A stretch of DNA of 64,000 nt from an uncultured Corynebacterium sp. (lineage in GTDB: Bacteria; Actinomycetota; Actinomycetes; Mycobacteriales; Mycobacteriaceae). The stretch covers positions 29,521 through 93,520 of the forward strand of contig CALTYZ010000009.1 in the NCBI GenBank assembly GCA_943913645.1. The letters run 5' to 3'. The notes under the pieces are model-generated. The model made no database searches, was not told where the DNA came from, and worked only from the letters and a program-made list of their open reading frames with translations. The first letter of the stretch is position 1, and every line of letters starts with the position of its first letter. Below are positions 24,819-33,152 of the stretch, piece after piece. A program made the translations under genes and the position numbers.

Positions 24819-25460
24819 ATGCAATGCGAAATGACCACCCGCCAACTTGAAATCGCCGCTCGCGAGCTCGCCGAAGCGCTGATTGTTCTCAACGAGATGA
24901 AGTCATCTCAGGGGCGTGTGCGCAGCGAGCGCCCGATGCGCATGCGCGCCCGCTCGACGGCCCCTGGCAATGCGGGCGCAATCCACACTGCGATCGACAT
25001 AGATTTACGCCTGCGCCGTCTCATGACGGATGTGCGCCGCGACACCGGTATGTCCTGCGGGGTGACGGATGATGGAGTGGGAATCGCAGGCTGGATATGC
25101 AATAACGCCGAGACATTGAGCGAGAGATTGAGCCAGGGATGCAGCCAGGTGGACACGCTGGTTTCGGAGCTGAGTGAGTGTACCCGTATGGCCCGCAGAG
25201 CCGGCGGTTATGAACCGGAAACGACATTGGCCAAACCTGAACCTCGCCAATACGCGCCCGCGATCTGTCAACGACTAGCTGTGCTAGGTTACCGTGCTAC
25301 CCCCGAGCTTCTCCAGCTCTGGAGGCACCGATCAGGCGGGGCGATCACAGTGACAAAACGCCAGGGCAAAAGCCTATATCTCCTCTCTGAGGTACTTGCA
25401 TATCTCGACAGAAAGCAGTACCCGGACCTGAACCAAATCACCCCCATGCCTGGCATGTAA
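24819..25460 (+). CDS. Hypothetical element protein with C-terminal winged helix, copy 2
   Basis: Same 213-residue protein as at 17872-18513; function unknown. Confidence 0.55.
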   Translation: MQCEMTTRQLEIAARELAEALIVLNEMKSSQGRVRSERPMRMRARSTAPGNAGAIHTAIDIDLRLRRLMTDVRRDTGMSCGVTDDGVGIAGWICNNAETLSERLSQGCSQVDTLVSELSECTRMARRAGGYEPETTLAKPEPRQYAPAICQRLAVLGYRATPELLQLWRHRSGGAITVTKRQGKSLYLLSEVLAYLDRKQYPDLNQITPMPGM

Positions 25461-25580
25461 CTGTGTATTTGCAAGGCGTTCGCTTATTATCGACGCAGCA
25501 GCGCTTCATGCCTTGACGCGGTTTACCCCGCGATCGGGCTGAGGCGCTTTCGTGTTTGCGCACGAATGCACGACCATCAC

Positions 25581-25605
25581 ACCGCCCCACACGGGCGGTT
25601 TTTTT
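25581..25605 (+). terminator. Terminator between early and lysis genes, copy 2
   Basis: Repeat of the 7-bp stem and seven T residues found at 18634-18658. Confidence 0.85.
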
Positions 25606-25626
25606 ATGTCCACAGAGGTATCAACC

Positions 25627-26574
25627 ATGAGCATCGAACCAAACCCGGCGTGGCGCGGTGACCCGCTATTTCTCCCCGAAGTCTTCGAGGCGTTCGGCGT
25701 GCCCTTCCGCGAATACCCAGGCTGGCAAGACTGGGGGATGGGCGACTTCGACGTGATACAAGGCGTGGTGTGGCACCACACCGGAGCCGCGAACACCACA
25801 CCCGAATTCATCCGGACCAACCCGATGCTGAACAACGCCCTGTCGAGCCAGCTGCACACAGCACCCGACGGGCTGCAAACCATCCTCGGTGCCGGCATTG
25901 CGTGGCACGCCGGACAAGGGTGGCTGGAGGGCTGGCCGACCAACAACGCCAACGCGGTCTCCATCGGCTTTGAAATGCAACATAACGGGACCGACCCATG
26001 GCCAGAGGCCCAGCTGGACTCCACTCGTCGAGCCACCGCAGCAATCCTTTGGTTTCTTGGCAAACGAGCGAGCACCCAAACGATGATCGCCCACTGGGAA
26101 TACTCCATGCAGGCGCAAGGCAAGTGGGACCCCGGGGCGGGTACAGGTCGCCAGGGAGAAGTCATGGACATGGTTCCACAGAGGGCCATGGTCAACCAGT
26201 ACATCGACAACTTCACCGCGACCGGAAACCCACAAGGGCAGGCACCGGTCGCGGAGGTTGCTCAACCACCGGCTTACGAACCATCACCGCACCTATCAGC
26301 AGAGCTGAATCAGCAATTCTTCACCGACTACGTCAAGGGATTCGTCGGCCCAGGGCTGAGCGACATCAAAGATATCCGCGAACAACTCACCGGCGGCCGC
26401 GACGCCGGTGAATACCCGGGATGGTCAGTGAATCAACTCGTGGAGAGCTTTTACAACCGAGGTGCCGGAATAGGCACCCTGCCGGAAATCGTGGCGGTCA
26501 ACCTCCGCGAAACCAAACGCCTACGCGAAGAAATCACACGGCTTTCAAGTGTCATCAGAAGGGAAGGTGAATGA
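25627..26574 (+). CDS. Endolysin, N-acetylmuramoyl-L-alanine amidase, copy 2
   Basis: Same 315-residue zinc amidase as at 18680-19627, with catalytic residues intact. Confidence 0.9.
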   Translation: MSIEPNPAWRGDPLFLPEVFEAFGVPFREYPGWQDWGMGDFDVIQGVVWHHTGAANTTPEFIRTNPMLNNALSSQLHTAPDGLQTILGAGIAWHAGQGWLEGWPTNNANAVSIGFEMQHNGTDPWPEAQLDSTRRATAAILWFLGKRASTQTMIAHWEYSMQAQGKWDPGAGTGRQGEVMDMVPQRAMVNQYIDNFTATGNPQGQAPVAEVAQPPAYEPSPHLSAELNQQFFTDYVKGFVGPGLSDIKDIREQLTGGRDAGEYPGWSVNQLVESFYNRGAGIGTLPEIVAVNLRETKRLREEITRLSSVIRREGE

Positions 26575-26906
26575 CAGCTATGGCAAGTGTCTTCCAAGAT
26601 GCAGTCGCCGATGCGATTGCGCAGCAACCGTGGTACATCCGGCGCCAAGACGCCATTATCGCCACGGCGGGTGCGGTGATGCAGCTTGCAAACCTGGGTA
26701 TCACCAGCTCCATCAATCTGCCCGAATGGATCTGCCTACTCGCAGCGGCGCTCATCGGCGTGTGCCAAATCGCCATCTACGCAGGCAATCAAGGCGCCCT
26801 CACCCCGGCGCAGGCATGGCGGCTTGAACACGCTATGGGCGGCACGGCAGGGAGACGCCGCCTGCATCCGGCCACGTCGTCGGCGAGGGAATGCAGGTGC
26901 CGATAA
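26571..26906 (+). CDS. Holin, probably frameshifted near its end, copy 2
   Basis: Same as 19624-19959, including the suspected frame change, so the change predates the duplication if the duplication is real. Confidence 0.75.
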   Translation: MTAMASVFQDAVADAIAQQPWYIRRQDAIIATAGAVMQLANLGITSSINLPEWICLLAAALIGVCQIAIYAGNQGALTPAQAWRLEHAMGGTAGRRRLHPATSSARECRCR

Positions 26907-27094
26907 CAGACGCGGTGGTGGCGCCACCACCCGTGTCAGCACCAGCACCGCTCCCGGCAGCGACGTCGGCGCCACCGCCGGCGTCGGTGCTACCCGTGTC
27001 AGCACCGCCAGCTGTCCCAGCTGCTGCCGGCCCTGATCCCGGTGCCGGTTTATCAGTCGCGCATTCGACCATGCGCAACACACCATCAATCTAA
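26891..27094 (+). CDS. Pro/Ala-rich frame, possible detached tail of the holin, copy 2
   Basis: Same 67 residues as at 19944-20147. Confidence 0.45.
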   Translation: MQVPITDAVVAPPPVSAPAPLPAATSAPPPASVLPVSAPPAVPAAAGPDPGAGLSVAHSTMRNTPSI

Positions 27095-27106
27095 GGAGTT
27101 TTACCC

Positions 27107-28072
27107 ATGAGCAACCTCATGCAACGTCTTCAATCCATCCGTACCAATCTCCGCAGCGGACGCGATCAGCTTACGGCCGCCTTGGACCAAATTGATCAGC
27201 TCGACGGCGCCACTGGCGCCGCCCAGCCGACGCGCACGCCAAAGCACGCCAAGTCCACCGCAAAGCCGACCTACCTTGAGCAGAAGGGTCGCCGCTTTTC
27301 CTCAGATTACGATTTCCCCGTCTTTTCCTGGGCTGGGCGCGAGTGGGGAATCCGCCAGAAAACTGGCCCGATCGCGTGGGGTGGGCCTCAGGCAGAAAAT
27401 CCACACACCGGCGAAGGGGAGTGGGTAAAGGGTGCGAGCGTCAACCGTCGCGGTGAACTCGTCCTCAAGAATGAGGGTGTCTATGGTGGCGTAGAGATCG
27501 TTGCCGTGGATTCGACCGGCTACGGCACCTACAAGTTTGTCTACAGTGGCGACTTTAACGCGATGGATCCGCACAATGTGCTCGGTATTTTCACCTACGA
27601 CTTCTCCGAGCAGACAATGTGGCTTGAACCCGATAGCGCGCCGCCGTTCACTTACAAGACTGCCGGTGGGTTCACCGAGATTGACTTCATCGAGATCTCT
27701 CGCTGGGGTGAGATCGACCGGCACCTGCCGCACGCCGGTGTGACCTATTACCCGGATGACCTCGCAGAATCCAAACCGGGTGAGGGCATTACTACCGGAG
27801 TGTGTGACATTCCGGCTGGCCACCAAGTTCTGACAACGGTTGCCGAGTGGCACAAGGACTACCTGCGGGTCACCACCTCCACCGCTGATGGCAAGGTGTT
27901 GTCAGACGCCGTTGCAACGCATCGCATCCCGCGTGACGACGCGCAGCAGCTGCACATCAACCTGTGGACTGTGGGCGGGAACAAGACCATCATTAACGGC
28001 AAACCTGCGTATCAGCACGCCGAAGGCGACACTATCGTCTTCCACGACTTCGAGTTCGTGCCGGAAAGCTAA
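27107..28072 (+). CDS. GH16-like glycoside hydrolase, copy 2
   Basis: Same 321-residue protein as at 20160-21125 with the EIDFIE motif. Confidence 0.6.
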   Translation: MSNLMQRLQSIRTNLRSGRDQLTAALDQIDQLDGATGAAQPTRTPKHAKSTAKPTYLEQKGRRFSSDYDFPVFSWAGREWGIRQKTGPIAWGGPQAENPHTGEGEWVKGASVNRRGELVLKNEGVYGGVEIVAVDSTGYGTYKFVYSGDFNAMDPHNVLGIFTYDFSEQTMWLEPDSAPPFTYKTAGGFTEIDFIEISRWGEIDRHLPHAGVTYYPDDLAESKPGEGITTGVCDIPAGHQVLTTVAEWHKDYLRVTTSTADGKVLSDAVATHRIPRDDAQQLHINLWTVGGNKTIINGKPAYQHAEGDTIVFHDFEFVPES

Positions 28073-28115
28073 ACGCGAAACGGCAAACATTGAAGTACTT
28101 CCGCGAGGATCATTT

Positions 28116-28156
28116 ATCCCCCGCAAACACGTCACCGTGCTTGCGGGGGATTTTTT
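28116..28156 (+). terminator. Terminator after the GH16-like gene, copy 2
   Basis: Repeat of the 11-bp stem with six T residues seen at 21169-21209. Confidence 0.9.
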
Positions 28157-28355
28157 CATTTCCAGGCGGCGATGCCGGCGATGTCGGCTAGTTCGCTCCG
28201 CATTCACCGGCCCCGCCGTTTGGCTCGGTCGCTTGATCCCGCAGAAAACCCGCATCTGATATCGGCTCTGCCGTTTCTGCAGCACGACGCGCTCGTGACG
28301 GACGAAGAAAACTGCAGGTCAAACCATATTCCAGCGCACGGCTATGTGGGGTGTC

Positions 28356-28370
28356 TGATGAGCTGGGTCA
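28356..28370 (+). repeat. Attachment core, right junction
   Basis: Third exact 15-bp core. Sequence after it (from 28371) is host DNA and differs from the element-borne ilvC tail: the reading frame of ilvC would continue for 83 residues to 28621 instead of ending after eight. Confidence 0.88.
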
Positions 28371-28535
28371 TGTACCCGCGCAGGTGGAACCGCGCTGTAC
28401 ACGCGGCACCGCAGTGTGGGTTTGCCGCTGGTGGTAGGAAACCAATTGTGGCGCAACGCAAAAGCGCCCCACCTCCTCATGAAAGGGAAGTGGGGCGCTT
28501 CAGCTTTCGGTGGCGGTGTAGCGCCAGTCCAAAAA
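28371..28535 (+). other. Right flank of the element, no gene
   Basis: Host sequence between the right core and the membrane-protein stop. The first ~30 bases have weak resemblance to the ilvC tail when one gap is allowed. Otherwise I see only the terminator at 28462-28500. Confidence 0.5.
28462..28500 (-). terminator. Terminator of the small membrane-protein gene
   Basis: Perfect 11-bp stem AAGCGCCCCAC / GTGGGGCGCTT with a 17-nt loop. Read on the minus strand it is followed by a short T-rich stretch (TTTTGCGTT). It may also have terminated ilvBNC transcripts before the insertion. Confidence 0.75.
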
Positions 28536-29015
28536 CTAGTTGGTTGCAGGAGCTGCGTCACCGCTCGGAGCGAGGGTATCGACAGCTTCTTCTTCGACGA
28601 TCTTGGTCTCGGTCACGGTGACATCGGCAGCGCCGTCATTAGCGTCCGCGTCCGCATCGGTTGCAGCGTCGCCGGTAGCAGCACCGTCTTCGACAGCGCC
28701 GGTCTCTTCAACGGACTTGGTTGCCGCAGTGGTGGTGGCGGTGGTGTTCACCGTGCTGGTGTTGTTGTCATTGTTGGAGAACAGCGACCACAGCAGCCAG
28801 AGGAGAAGCAGTGCCACGAGGATGCCAAGCAGCCACTTCCACCAGCCGCTGCCAGAGTTGTCTGCCTGGACCGCAGTGGAGCCGGTGGTGGTGCGCTGGG
28901 TGGTGGCCACGCGATCACCGGTCGTGGAGGACTCGACGCGACGGGAAACGGTTTCCTTCGAATCCAGGTGGGGATCGAGTTTACGGTTCGGGTCGTTCGG
29001 GTTTGGGGTCGTCAT
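28536..29015 (-). CDS. Single-pass membrane protein with acidic Thr/Ala-rich C-terminus
   Basis: 159 residues, not recognised. A hydrophilic Thr/Ser-rich N-terminal region (~70 residues) is followed by one strong membrane segment (WWKWLLGILVALLLLWLLW, near residues 78-96) and an Asp/Glu/Thr/Ala-rich tail, probably outside the cell. The ATG at 29015 has AAAGGAT upstream. It lies between the integrated element and a divergent metal transporter. A structural or envelope role is possible, but nothing specific can be assigned. Confidence 0.7.
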   Translation of the reverse strand: MTTPNPNDPNRKLDPHLDSKETVSRRVESSTTGDRVATTQRTTTGSTAVQADNSGSGWWKWLLGILVALLLLWLLWSLFSNNDNNTSTVNTTATTTAATKSVEETGAVEDGAATGDAATDADADANDGAADVTVTETKIVEEEAVDTLAPSGDAAPATN

Positions 29016-29233
29016 CGGTCAGGATCCTTTCGTAACTAATCTTCAAATGCGGCATCTGCTATGTATTGGGCAGGCGCCTAGGCTAGACGCAGGGTCCGTT
29101 CAAGCCATCAAGCGAACACCGTAGCAAAGTTTCCTGCTGTCAAAACAAACATTTGGGTGAATTGCTTGAGAGTGTCCCGTTGTTTCGAGAGCTGAACAGC
29201 GGGATTAGGATACCGAACTTGATTTTCAATAAG
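29016..29233 (+). other. Intergenic region between divergent genes
   Basis: About 220 bases left of the CDF promoter, with no convincing gene. It holds the ribosome binding site and presumably the promoter of the leftward membrane-protein gene. Confidence 0.4.
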
Positions 29234-29263
29234 TTGTCAATAAGGCGGTTTGGTAGCTACAGT
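29234..29263 (+). promoter_or_regulatory. Promoter of the CDF transporter gene
   Basis: -35 TTGTCA (29234-29239), 18-nt gap, -10 TACAGT (29258-29263), then 7 nt to GTG 29271. Predicts a leaderless mRNA and decides the start codon. Confidence 0.7.
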
Positions 29264-29270
29264 CGCTCGT

Positions 29271-30296
29271 GTGCGAACACCACAGCAGGATCCAGTCCAG
29301 CATCCAGCCCGGCCTACAGATGCTCGTCCGGACACCCACCGCAACCCCGAGCGAACGCAGCGTGCGGCAGTGAGCCATGACGGAGAGCACACTCACGGCG
29401 GGCACACACACGGCGTCGCTGATGCCTCAGTGCGAGCCATCGTCGCAGCGTGCGCTATCACCACGGTTGTTTTCCTCGCTGAGCTGATTGGTGGTTGGCT
29501 CTCTGGATCAATCGCACTTTTGGCAGACGCGATGCACATGATCTCTGACGCAGCAGGTTTGTTCATCGCACTTATTGCGGTAGTTGCAGGTAAGCGCCCT
29601 GCAAACCAAACGGCCACCTTTGGCTATCGCCGCGCCGAGGTGCTGGCTGCATTGGTGAACGCGGTTGCGGTGCTTTTCATCTCAGCGTTCATCGTTATTG
29701 AAGCAGTCCGGCGTCTGCATTCGCCGGACGCTGTCGATGTCCCAATCATGATCGCGATTGCGGTTATCGGGCTGCTCGCAAACGCGCTCTCTGCCTGGAT
29801 CTTGTCTCGTCACCGTCACCGATCGCTTAACGTCAAAGGTGCGTATTTGCACGTCCTTGTTGACCTCGCTGGTTCTGTAGCGGTCATTACTGCGGGAATT
29901 GTTATTCAATTCACAGGATTTGTTTTCGCGGACGTCATTGCCTCTCTTGTCATTGCGGCGCTTGTTTTGCCACGGGCATGGCAGTTATTGTCGCAATCGC
30001 TGCGGGTCCTGTTGGAGCAGGTACCAGACGGATTCAATGCTGACGCTGTGCGCCCGGCACTCCTGGCAGTAGAAGACGTGGTCGATGTCCATGATGTCCA
30101 CCTGTGGTCTGTTGATGGCACATCAGTCCTCGCCTCCGCCCACCTCGTCGTTGCGGACGGGGCCGCCACCTCGGCAGCCACGCCGCGCATTTTGGAAAAC
30201 GCACAGTTCGCGCTGGCACAGTTGGGAATTACGCACGCGACGATTCAAATTGAACGCCCTGAGCACCAGCTTTATGAGAGCATTTGTGAGAACTGA
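29271..30296 (+). CDS. Cation diffusion facilitator (zinc/cobalt/cadmium efflux)
   Basis: Exports divalent metal ions (probably Zn) against protons. The 341 residues have a His-rich N-terminus (HDGEHTHGGHTHG), six membrane segments and the metal-site motifs of the family: DAMHMISDAAG in the second segment (the HxxxD pair) and LHVLVDLAGS in the fifth, with a C-terminal cytoplasmic domain (VEDVVDVHDVHLWSVDG). Start GTG 29271 follows the -10 by 7 nt. No metal regulator is adjacent. Confidence 0.9.
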   Translation: MRTPQQDPVQHPARPTDARPDTHRNPERTQRAAVSHDGEHTHGGHTHGVADASVRAIVAACAITTVVFLAELIGGWLSGSIALLADAMHMISDAAGLFIALIAVVAGKRPANQTATFGYRRAEVLAALVNAVAVLFISAFIVIEAVRRLHSPDAVDVPIMIAIAVIGLLANALSAWILSRHRHRSLNVKGAYLHVLVDLAGSVAVITAGIVIQFTGFVFADVIASLVIAALVLPRAWQLLSQSLRVLLEQVPDGFNADAVRPALLAVEDVVDVHDVHLWSVDGTSVLASAHLVVADGAATSAATPRILENAQFALAQLGITHATIQIERPEHQLYESICEN

Positions 30297-30311
30297 TCTA
30301 CAGTTTGATGC

Positions 30312-32195
30312 ATGAGTTTTACCACGCCGAGTTACTCACTGATTGACCTTTTTGCCCGGGCAGAGCGCGGGGAACTTCAGCTACCAGACTTTCAGCGCGA
30401 GTACATTTGGGATGTCGATCGAATCCGCACGTTGATCACATCAGTGCTGCGCGGCTATCCCATCGGCTCGTTTTTAGCTTTAGACACCCGGAGCACGCCC
30501 GCGCGTTTCAAACCGCGCCCCCTGTCAGGCCTGAGCAGTCGCGGTGTCGAGCCCGGACTGCTGCTTCTTGACGGCCAGCAGCGGCTCACGTCGCTGTATC
30601 ACGCATTTAAAGACGACGGGGCAGTCGCCACCGTTGATTACCTCGGCGAGCCGATTCAACGCCGCTTCTTTGTTGATGTCCGCGCCGCAGTGGCGGCTGA
30701 GCCGATGCCGGTTGAAGCCGTCTTTGCCGTTGACCTTGACGGCCAAGTCCGATCGCACTTCGGCCCGGAAATACCCGGCGGCATCACCTCGCGCGACGAT
30801 ATGATCCGCCACGGTGTCCTCCCAGTTTCATTGCTGCTGTGGAAGGAAGGAAACGATCTGCTCATCGACATGGCTGCCACGACTGAAAGCGCAGCTGTTC
30901 TTGATGCGGTCAAACAGTTTCAAAACGTGGTTCTTCGCTGGCTACCAGCCTATGACGTGCCCGTGATTCGGGTTGATCGCGATACATCCCTCGTTGGCAT
31001 TGGGCAGATCTTTGCACATGCGAACTCGGCAGGCGTGCAGATGGACGTCTTCGAACTGCTCACCGCCACGTTTGCATCCCAAGACCCTGACTTCGTGCTT
31101 GCAGACCACTGGGCGGGCGTCGAGAAGCAATTGCGGGCGTACCCCGCACTCGACAGGATCGGGCGAATCGAGTTTTTGCGTGCGCTCGCGATGCTGATCT
31201 CGAGCCGCAAAGGCCAGGTTGCTGGCCATCGGGGCGATATTCTCGCGATCTCGCTCGCTGAGTACCAGACACACGCGCAGGAGCTCACCGAAGCATTCAT
31301 TCATGCTGCTGAGTATCTCGCGCAGCGATGCATCTTGAGTGTTGATCAGGTTCCGTACTCGGCTCAGATCGTGCCGTTAGCGACGATTCTTGCGCGGCTG
31401 GCTGAACATCCCGGGGCGTTGGACAATTCGCAAGCCCAAGACCGCTTGCATCAATGGTTTTGGTCAGGCGTATTCGGTGAACTGTACGGTGCCCACGCGC
31501 CAACAATTCGTGCCGGCCTCGATGTTGCTGAGGTTACTCCGTGGGTGCTCGGGCAAACCGATGAAGTACCACGCACCGTTGCCGACGCAACATTCACGGA
31601 GTCCCGCCTACTCAGCGCAACTGCAGACAGCGGTGTGTATCGCGGACTGTTTGCGCTGCTGATGGCGCGCGGGGCGCGGGACTGGCGAACGGGCAAGCAG
31701 TTCACCCCGGAAACCTACAAAGAGCTGCAGCCCGGTTTCTCGCCCGTTTTCCCGCCGGAATTCTGTGCGGCCATTGGGGTAGACCCGGTGCTAGCCCAAA
31801 GCGTGTTGAACCGCACACCAATGGGTATCCGCACCCAGGCGGTGATAGAGTCCAATGAGCCGAAGCGCTACCTGCCTCGGTTGCAATCAAAATCGCTGTT
31901 TGATGACGCCGAGTTCGACGCCGTCATTGAAGCTCATGAGATCAATCCTGCGCACCTGTTGACTTCAAACTGGAATGCGTTCTTAGAAGATCGGAAGCAC
32001 CGATTCCTTGGCATCATCGAATACTCGATGGACAAGCCGGCACTGCGAGACGCGTCGGCAGATCACCTACCCCTCGCCGAAGCAGACGAGGAGCAGGCAC
32101 CGATGGCGGGGAAGCCAGACGAGGGTGCAGGCGATGCCGATAACACAGATGACACAGATACCGATTCAGGGCTGGAAAACAACTCGTCGGAGTGA
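30312..32195 (+). CDS. DUF262 (GmrSD/ParB-like) protein, possible defence nuclease
   Basis: 627 residues. The N-terminal half is a DUF262 domain: LPDFQREYIWDVDRIRTLI, GYPIGSFLALD, and the key motif LLLDGQQRLTSLYH, which in the ParB/sulfiredoxin-like fold binds nucleotide. The C-terminal part is divergent and I see no clear HNH (DUF1524) motif. The tail is very acidic (residues ~590-627). Relatives include the type IV restriction enzyme GmrSD, which cuts modified DNA, but many stand-alone DUF262 proteins have no known role. ATG 30312 lies 7 nt after TACAGT (30299-30304). The next gene overlaps its end. Confidence 0.75.
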   Translation: MSFTTPSYSLIDLFARAERGELQLPDFQREYIWDVDRIRTLITSVLRGYPIGSFLALDTRSTPARFKPRPLSGLSSRGVEPGLLLLDGQQRLTSLYHAFKDDGAVATVDYLGEPIQRRFFVDVRAAVAAEPMPVEAVFAVDLDGQVRSHFGPEIPGGITSRDDMIRHGVLPVSLLLWKEGNDLLIDMAATTESAAVLDAVKQFQNVVLRWLPAYDVPVIRVDRDTSLVGIGQIFAHANSAGVQMDVFELLTATFASQDPDFVLADHWAGVEKQLRAYPALDRIGRIEFLRALAMLISSRKGQVAGHRGDILAISLAEYQTHAQELTEAFIHAAEYLAQRCILSVDQVPYSAQIVPLATILARLAEHPGALDNSQAQDRLHQWFWSGVFGELYGAHAPTIRAGLDVAEVTPWVLGQTDEVPRTVADATFTESRLLSATADSGVYRGLFALLMARGARDWRTGKQFTPETYKELQPGFSPVFPPEFCAAIGVDPVLAQSVLNRTPMGIRTQAVIESNEPKRYLPRLQSKSLFDDAEFDAVIEAHEINPAHLLTSNWNAFLEDRKHRFLGIIEYSMDKPALRDASADHLPLAEADEEQAPMAGKPDEGAGDADNTDDTDTDSGLENNSSE

Positions 32196-33090
32196 CTCGT
32201 GGCGGGGGAGCGCACGAGTTACTGCGGCCGTCGCAGTGCTGTGTGCCGTTGTGCTCTCCGGGTGTAGCAGCCCTGAGAATCGCGATCCGCTCGATGCGGC
32301 CATCGCGCGCAATGATTCGCGCCACGTGGACACCCGATTTGAGGAGCACCCTGTTGTGCTCGATGACACCGACGGTGTCGGCAGCCTGCAGCATTTTTTC
32401 TCCGCGTCTGAGACGCTGATCGTGGCTGAGGCAACGCCTGAAGCCCAGCTGCGCGCTGCTTCAATCGCAGTGGTTGCCCACGCGCCGATGATTGTGTACG
32501 ACCCGGCTCAGCACCAGAAGGTCTCGCGAGAAATCGACCGGTTAAATACCCATACCGTGCTCACCGTGGGTGATGTCGCACTGGCACAAACCACCGGTCA
32601 GGTTCGGGTGCATCGCGATCCGGGTGGTCTCGATGCCCTGGGTGAGATGATGTCGCTCAGGTTCTATGAGCAAGAGGTGTCTCACCCCCACGATGCGGCT
32701 GCCGCAGTAGCACATCTTGATCCGAAGCGGCCAACATTTCTGCGTGCGACATGGGCAACACCGACGGTCATGCCTGGTGCAGAGGTGCGCCCTTTTCCTA
32801 TCATGTCGCGCCGTGACGCTGATATGGCCCCTACAGTGGTTGCCACCGCGGAGAGTTCCATCGCATCCGTTGCCAACGCTCGTAGCTTTGGGGCTGCTGT
32901 GACCATGATCGATAATCCTGATCCGCGCGTGTCAACAGAGGCGCTCTTTGCGATGGCTGGTCTTGCCGAAGCGCCCCTGATCGCGCTTGGCTCTCAGTTC
33001 GGCGCACCGGAGCAGCTCGCACAGCGTATTATGCAGGCGGAAGAATATTATTTGTTAGGTGAATTCACCGCACTGTCGTCAGCACATTAA
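32134..33090 (+). CDS. Lipoprotein with a cell-wall-binding repeat 2-like domain
   Basis: 318 residues with a signal peptide (VTAAVAVLCAVVLSGC) and a lipobox LSGC, so it is probably lipid-anchored outside the membrane. The mature part (ETLIVAEATPEAQLRAASIA, then EIDRLNTHTVLTVGDVAL) resembles the alternating strand/helix units of the CW_binding_2 family, and resembles the lipoprotein at 35896-37410. The start overlaps the DUF262 gene by 62 bases; ATG 32149 is also possible. It precedes serA. No enzyme activity is evident. Confidence 0.7.
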   Translation: MPITQMTQIPIQGWKTTRRSDSWRGSARVTAAVAVLCAVVLSGCSSPENRDPLDAAIARNDSRHVDTRFEEHPVVLDDTDGVGSLQHFFSASETLIVAEATPEAQLRAASIAVVAHAPMIVYDPAQHQKVSREIDRLNTHTVLTVGDVALAQTTGQVRVHRDPGGLDALGEMMSLRFYEQEVSHPHDAAAAVAHLDPKRPTFLRATWATPTVMPGAEVRPFPIMSRRDADMAPTVVATAESSIASVANARSFGAAVTMIDNPDPRVSTEALFAMAGLAEAPLIALGSQFGAPEQLAQRIMQAEEYYLLGEFTALSSAH

Positions 33091-33152
33091 ACTAGATGCC
33101 GCTGCACCTGATATGACCATGCATTTTGATCCCTCCAGGAGAATGAAACCCC

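Larger units (their letters stand above)
21409..28355 (+). mobile_element. Integrative element, copy 2
   Basis: Head-to-tail repeat of the 14462-21408 unit with a constant offset of 6,947 bases. Every gene has the same length and protein sequence as in copy 1, and I found no nucleotide difference where I compared. Such identity means a recent event (insertion of a dimer, or a second integration at an existing junction), ongoing homogenisation, or an assembly artefact. Confidence 0.88.

Noticed and set aside
14462..28370. Element as an insertion sequence or transposon
   Set aside because: No transposase or terminal inverted repeats; a tyrosine integrase with direct-repeat cores explains the ends.
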